The notes under the pieces are model-generated. The model did not search any database and was not told the DNA's origin. It saw only the letters and a program-made list of their open reading frames with translations. A stretch of DNA of 64,000 nucleotides from Gonapodya sp. JEL0774 (lineage: Eukaryota > Monoblepharomycota > Monoblepharidomycetes > Monoblepharidales > Gonapodyaceae): positions 63,382 to 127,381 of the forward strand of contig JADIIX010000061.1 in NCBI GenBank assembly GCA_027604505.1, in the 5' to 3' direction. Positions within the stretch are counted from its first letter, which is position 1. Every line of letters starts with the position of its first letter. Position numbers and translations under genes: made by a program. Shown one piece after another: positions 60,201-64,000 of the stretch.

Positions 60201-60986
60201 CAGCACCACTTCTCAAAAGCTCCGGTTCATATGTATCGAGACCGCAGCCTAACGGAAGTCTGCCGAATGGCACACCTCTTTACACTGGGGGGCCTGCATT
60301 CTTCGCCAACGGACAAGACGCTGGCTATAATCTCGACAACCTCCGAGGTGTAGAATGTCGGGCTGTGTTACCGTCATCCGGAGTTGTTGTGGAATATCCT
60401 GATTGGTTTGAAACAATGAATCATATCAATTCGGGCGACAGGACTTCTAGTCTCCATACCCTTGTTGGTGAATGGCTTCAACCACCGAGAAAAATTCAGG
60501 GTAGTTACTCTTTGACGAAATCTGATCTGGAGGCTGAAAGGCGACTCTCGACTTCAGGATTGTCGGTTGGATCGCGAAATTCTTTAGACATCCGGTTCAT
60601 CAAGGAACGGGACAGTGCTGAAACAATGGCAAACAAGAACAACGGAACGCTTAGCAGTGCACCCTCCGCGGAGGGGAGAACGTTCGTTGATGGAGAGGAG
60701 GAAACCACGTTGAATGTTCCTCCTGGTGCCAAAGTTTTGCGATCCAAGCACAAATTTCCTGCTTCGACGGGAGGGATGGACTTGGATGAGCTGACATTAA
60801 AGGTTGGGGATAGAGTGATCATTCGAGAAGCATTCGAGGACGGATGGGCATTAGGGTGAGTCTCATTCATTATCTGCCCCGGAGTTATATGATGACCGAG
60901 GCGCTCAATATTCTTTGCATGGTAGGCTTCACCTGACCTCTGAGCAGGTCGGCGCGTTCCCCCTTAATCACGTCATTCGTATTTGA
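57261..60986 (+). CDS. single-pass membrane protein with extracellular beta-propeller-like domain and cytoplasmic SH3
   Basis: Five exons (57261-57528, 58057-58703, 58790-59002, 59069-60855, 60926-60986) join in frame to 991 residues. A basic N-tail precedes a signal-anchor-like helix VLTLLVLLSILLSSLASQ. The ectodomain has several N-glycosylation sequons and kelch-like turns: LTVLANSMSTWTWI, LILAGGYNCTG, KLFAYGGYGYYKYS and VLMIWGGELPLNG. A second helix, IAGIAVGSTVVAVFIVAFGV (about residue 580), is followed by a basic stop-transfer RKAAEEERNKRRKYRRWW. The cytoplasmic part is Ser/Pro-rich and ends in an SH3 domain: FPASTGGMDLDELTLKVGD, FEDGWALG, GAFPLNHVI. This looks like a surface sensor coupling the cell wall or matrix to proline-rich cytoplasmic partners. 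Intron 1 is exceptionally long (528 bp). Confidence 0.85.
57529..58056 (+). other. unusually long intron with hairpin and tandem repeat
   Basis: Intron 1 of the SH3 membrane protein gene is 528 bp, several times longer than the 40-130 bp introns elsewhere here. It includes a 12-bp perfect inverted repeat (57952-57963 and 57967-57978, 3-nt loop) and a 14-bp exact tandem duplication (57967-57980 and 57981-57994). A second small hairpin is at 57658-57664/57673-57679. The word ggactgtc occurs three times (about 57597-57700). Confidence 0.65.
57952..57994. repeat. 12-bp hairpin overlapping a 14-bp tandem duplication
   Basis: tagtgcaaccac at 57952-57963 is the exact reverse complement of gtggttgcacta at 57967-57978, separated by ttt. 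The 14-mer gtggttgcactacc is repeated without a gap at 57967-57980 and 57981-57994. It may be the footprint of an excised or degenerate small mobile element, or a structural element of the intron. Confidence 0.75.
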
Positions 60987-61113
60987 CGAAAAAATGAAAT
61001 AACACCGCGGATTAGTACTCTGTAGCCTCACACAGGCGGTTCAGGACAGTATCTTTTTGTGTGACATTGATTAAGTTAAATATTATTCCGAGTCCCACTC
61101 ATACCAGAATCCC

Positions 61114-63990
61114 TTATCGTGTCTTGCCCAGCGCATGACTCGGAAGGAACCATCGCCTGGCAGTTGTCACCGTCACGTCGTTCCCGAAAGCACTCTCAAA
61201 AGATTGCAGATCTACGTCAGTGGTGTCATGTGTATTTGAAGATCTAGGAACCCGCGGTCGATGGACACTCAAGGGTCTACTTGTGGTGTCAAGGGGCAAG
61301 TCTAACGCTTCCATGAAAGGATATGCTAAACCACTAGCTCGAGGCAGGGAATGCTGAAGAACGCTCAGGTGGAGAGATACTAGTGTCGCATGAGGTCGTG
61401 AGAATCTGGTATCGATGGTCGACGGGAACCGCTCTAACCGCACGTTCAAATACGCATTCCATGGGCTGATGATGCTTGCAGGAGAAATGTCAATACGTTT
61501 GCTCACCCAATGGATAATCGGTGACTTCCCGTCTTTCGTGGCAATTGCTCCTGTGAGTGGTATAACGTTCTTTGTTGGTCAGAGGTGGTTCTAGGGCCTC
61601 GTCTTCCACCAATATTGCTGTTTTGGGATACTTCATGGCAGCTGTGACTCGCTTCCTCCTAATGCGTGCTTCCTCATCTGCTAGAGCTCTTTTCTCTGCT
61701 GATTTGCGAGCGGCGAACTCTCTCATTTTCGCCAAAGCCAATGCCGCGTCCTCGCGCTCTGTTTGTTGGCGATCCCTTTCGTGCAGTATTCTTTGACGTG
61801 CCTGGTCAGCTGCAGCAATCCTGTGAGTGACGGAGGTTTTGCCGGAGAGAATCAGTGGATGCCAATAACTATTGATACGTTTGACTCACTTCCGTAGACC
61901 ACCAGAAACGTATGCGTTGATCGCGGCAATAAAATCGCCAGATGTTGGTGATTCAATGATTGCATTTGGATCGGCTTCAATTAACCGTTGACTGTTCGAC
62001 AGGTTTGGAGAGCCAAAAGGATCTCCTCCTTCAAGATCAACAGGGGGAAGCTTCGAAGCACCAACAAGTCTTGGCTTCGGATCTAGCACCTCCCTTGAGC
62101 CTGGCAGCTGACTGGAGGTACGTCTAACCTTTTTGGATTGAATAGCATCTTGGACAACCTTTGCAAGCCGCTGGCCACCTGAAAACTTCATCGCCACCTT
62201 CCAACGACTCGATGCGGTTTTACGTGATTGATTTTGCTGCTTGGTTGTGACAGGATCCGAAATTTCATCCTCCACTAACCCTAGAGGAGCAATCGGTGCT
62301 GGTTCAAAGGGTGATAGTAATTCGTCAAGCAAAGAGTCAGACGAGTGAAAAGGGTTCTCCAAGTCCGCATGCTCGGCTCCTTGCCAAACTTGTGTCGCAA
62401 GAGTATCAGGTTTTATAGATGAGTTTACCCGGATGTTGGAGATGCGACGACCTGTCTTTCCTGTCAATTGCCCATTAGGTGTCGCAAGAGCTTCAAGTTG
62501 TCGCTCGATGACTGCTTTGTATTTGGTTGGACTTTCTGCGTCCATCCTCGCCAATTGTTCAGTCAGCAAATCCGTCAAAAGGTCCCTCAATCGTGTTTTG
62601 AGCCAGGCAAGCAACGCTTGTCGAACGGGTGACAGCAGATAAGGGACGTTGCCTTCCCAGCCTGGATTCGAGCTCCCAGGCTCTTTCACTTCCCCAGCTA
62701 CTAAAGGAGTTGAAGAGTGGTCAACGGAGCATTCCTCTTTGAGCTCAGACACAGAAGCAGTTTGTGGCTTGAGATCAACAGTAGCTGGAGATCTCTGCGA
62801 AACCCCTTGTTGCGCCTGGAACAGTTAATGTCAGACTGGGCGGCTCTCTGATCAAATATAGCACATCACAAAATACCTGTGCAACGATTTTTGCAATTCT
62901 CGATTGCAGCAGGCTATCTTGGGGGTGCAAAATTCCCAGGTATCGCATCAATTGTAAAGCACGCTTTCTCACCAACTCAATCCGACTCTGGCTTAATTCC
63001 AATATCAAGGGGAGAGTTTCTTGGTGATTCGGGGCAAACGTACCAATAGACTCGACGAGCGTGACTCGGAGCTAAGTGAGCAATGAGACATCTGTTGATA
63101 AACCTCGTTGATTGGATTGGCAGCTTTTTCGAGCCCTCACCTGACAGTTATTGATTTCGTCTACCTCAGGAGAATGTAAAACTTGAATATATGCGTTCAT
63201 TGCTAAATCTGTATCTCGGTAACCGACTTCATTGTAGATCCAGAGGTGGTACTCCGCGATTTCTTTCCGTATGAGATCAGTTGTGACCTTGCTTTGAAAT
63301 AACTTCACCAGCAGATGCTGCAAAGCATCAGGTTCCGGATCTATTTTAAACCGAGTTGTCAGCTTTTTACCAAGTGCAGCGTGGATCGTGTCCTCTACAG
63401 GATAGAACACCTGGAAGTTGCACATCCATTCAGGCATCCCATTCAGGGCTAGATGTCAAAGTCGACCAACATCTGTTTCTCACCTCGTCCTGAGGAAACC
63501 ACGAATACTTAAAGCTTCTGTCAAGAAAGACGGGCATTGGAGGTGGTGGAGAAGCTAATTCTGGGATCGGTCTAGAAATCTCGACAACGGGGGTCGGTGT
63601 TGGCTGTGCCTCGATTGCTACCGATTCCTCGTATGCTTTTTGTTCTCGTAGGCCCTTCTGAAAGCGTTCCAGTTCATCAATTGAATCTTGGGGCAGAATA
63701 ACTGGTGGCGGTGGGACCTCTTTTAGCGAAGTCCGTATGGGAGTAGAACCCCTTGAATTTTCAGATTCTTCATCAAGATTCATCTCCTCGGCTAGAAGAC
63801 GTTGTCTCTCTTCTTCATTGCGACGCTTAGCTTCATCTTGCTGCTTGACTTTGTCCATCATTCGTCGAATACGATCTTGATATTCAGTCTGCTTTCGCTG
63901 TACCTCAGCCCTGGATTCTCCCTCGACTTTGATCGGGATGGCCTTCACATCGGAATTCTTTTTAGCAGGTTGCGATACTCGTGTACCCAT
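61114..63990 (-). CDS. large coiled-coil / helical-repeat protein (5' end possibly outside window)
   Basis: Multi-exon gene read from the right edge. The first visible exon (63990-63486) is a charged coiled coil (YQDRIRRMMDKVKQQDEAKR) followed by a Pro-rich part and RSFKYSWFPQDE. The next exons give VFYPVEDTIHAALGKKLTTR and a HEAT-like helical pair LRVTLVESIGTFAPNHQETL / VRKRALQLMRYLGI. Then comes a helix-rich region, VRQALLAWLKTRLRDLLTDL. A long linker ends SGDFIAAINAYVSGGLRK, followed by another coiled coil, AALALAKMREFAARKSAEKR. The last part contains IIHWVSKRIDISPASIIS; its junction to the preceding exon (about 61500-61560) is unclear. Coiled coils framing HEAT-like helices recall cytoskeletal or axonemal proteins, but this is only a resemblance. 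The ATG at 63990 may be internal, as the gene may extend beyond the window. Confidence 0.6.
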
Positions 63991-64000
63991 GATGTTATGG

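Noticed and set aside
1-64000. tRNA, rRNA, CRISPR, transposase or integrated viral genes
   Set aside because: No cloverleaf, repeat-spacer array, or transposase, integrase or reverse-transcriptase motif was recognised on either strand by eye; a tRNAscan/RepeatMasker run would be decisive.

Overview
This window looks like nuclear DNA of a fungus. Nearly every gene is broken by short introns (mostly about 40-130 bp) with GTGAGT/GTAAGT-type donors and CAG/TAG acceptors. The gene content is fungal: siderophore-type MFS and OPT transporters, a class 3 lipase, a formin, an NmrA-like protein and Pkc1-type regulatory domains. A microbial rhodopsin, a membrane protein with a cytoplasmic SH3 domain, and a long coiled-coil/helical-repeat protein would suit an early-diverging, perhaps chytrid-like, lineage. 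That placement is inference; no ribosomal or tRNA gene was seen. Exon models were built by joining reading frames at splice-like sites. Several close exactly in frame over the whole gene (0.41-1.46, 2.10-3.58, 4.16-6.56, 13.27-14.95, 15.28-16.51, 22.26-24.94, 32.70-36.01, 41.92-47.81, 51.17-53.27, 53.47-56.52 and 57.26-60.99 kb).

Region 1 (0-25 kb) is mainly membrane transport and signalling. It holds a proton-pump-type rhodopsin (-), an AMID/FSP1-like NADH oxidoreductase (-), a divergent siderophore-type MFS transporter (+), a diacylglycerol-lipase-like class 3 lipase (+), a neurotransmitter:sodium-symporter-family transporter (-), an ankyrin/coiled-coil/SH3 protein (+), an NmrA-like protein (+), a 1674-residue unrecognised, probably disordered protein (+) and an OPT oligopeptide transporter (-).

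Region 2 (25-42 kb) holds a short formin (-) whose FH2 domain is interrupted by a single-base frame change, a small protein carrying a LiaF-like domain otherwise known from bacteria (-), an F-box protein (+), a U-box/VWA/Hint protein (+), an unrecognised multi-exon gene (-), and about 2.9 kb without a supportable gene.

Region 3 (42-64 kb) holds an 1850-residue protein with the complete regulatory layout of fungal Pkc1 (HR1, HR1, C2, C1, C1) but no kinase domain (+), a TPR-family protein (-), a carotenoid oxygenase with all four iron-ligand histidines (+), a ZZ/EF-hand protein (+), a secreted-ectodomain/TM/SH3 membrane protein (+), and a long coiled-coil protein at the right edge (-).

The clearest functional link is the rhodopsin near the left edge and the carotenoid oxygenase near 52 kb: the second could supply retinal to the first. 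The most unusual architectures are the kinase-less Pkc1-like protein, the fungal LiaF-like protein and the U-box/VWA/Hint protein.
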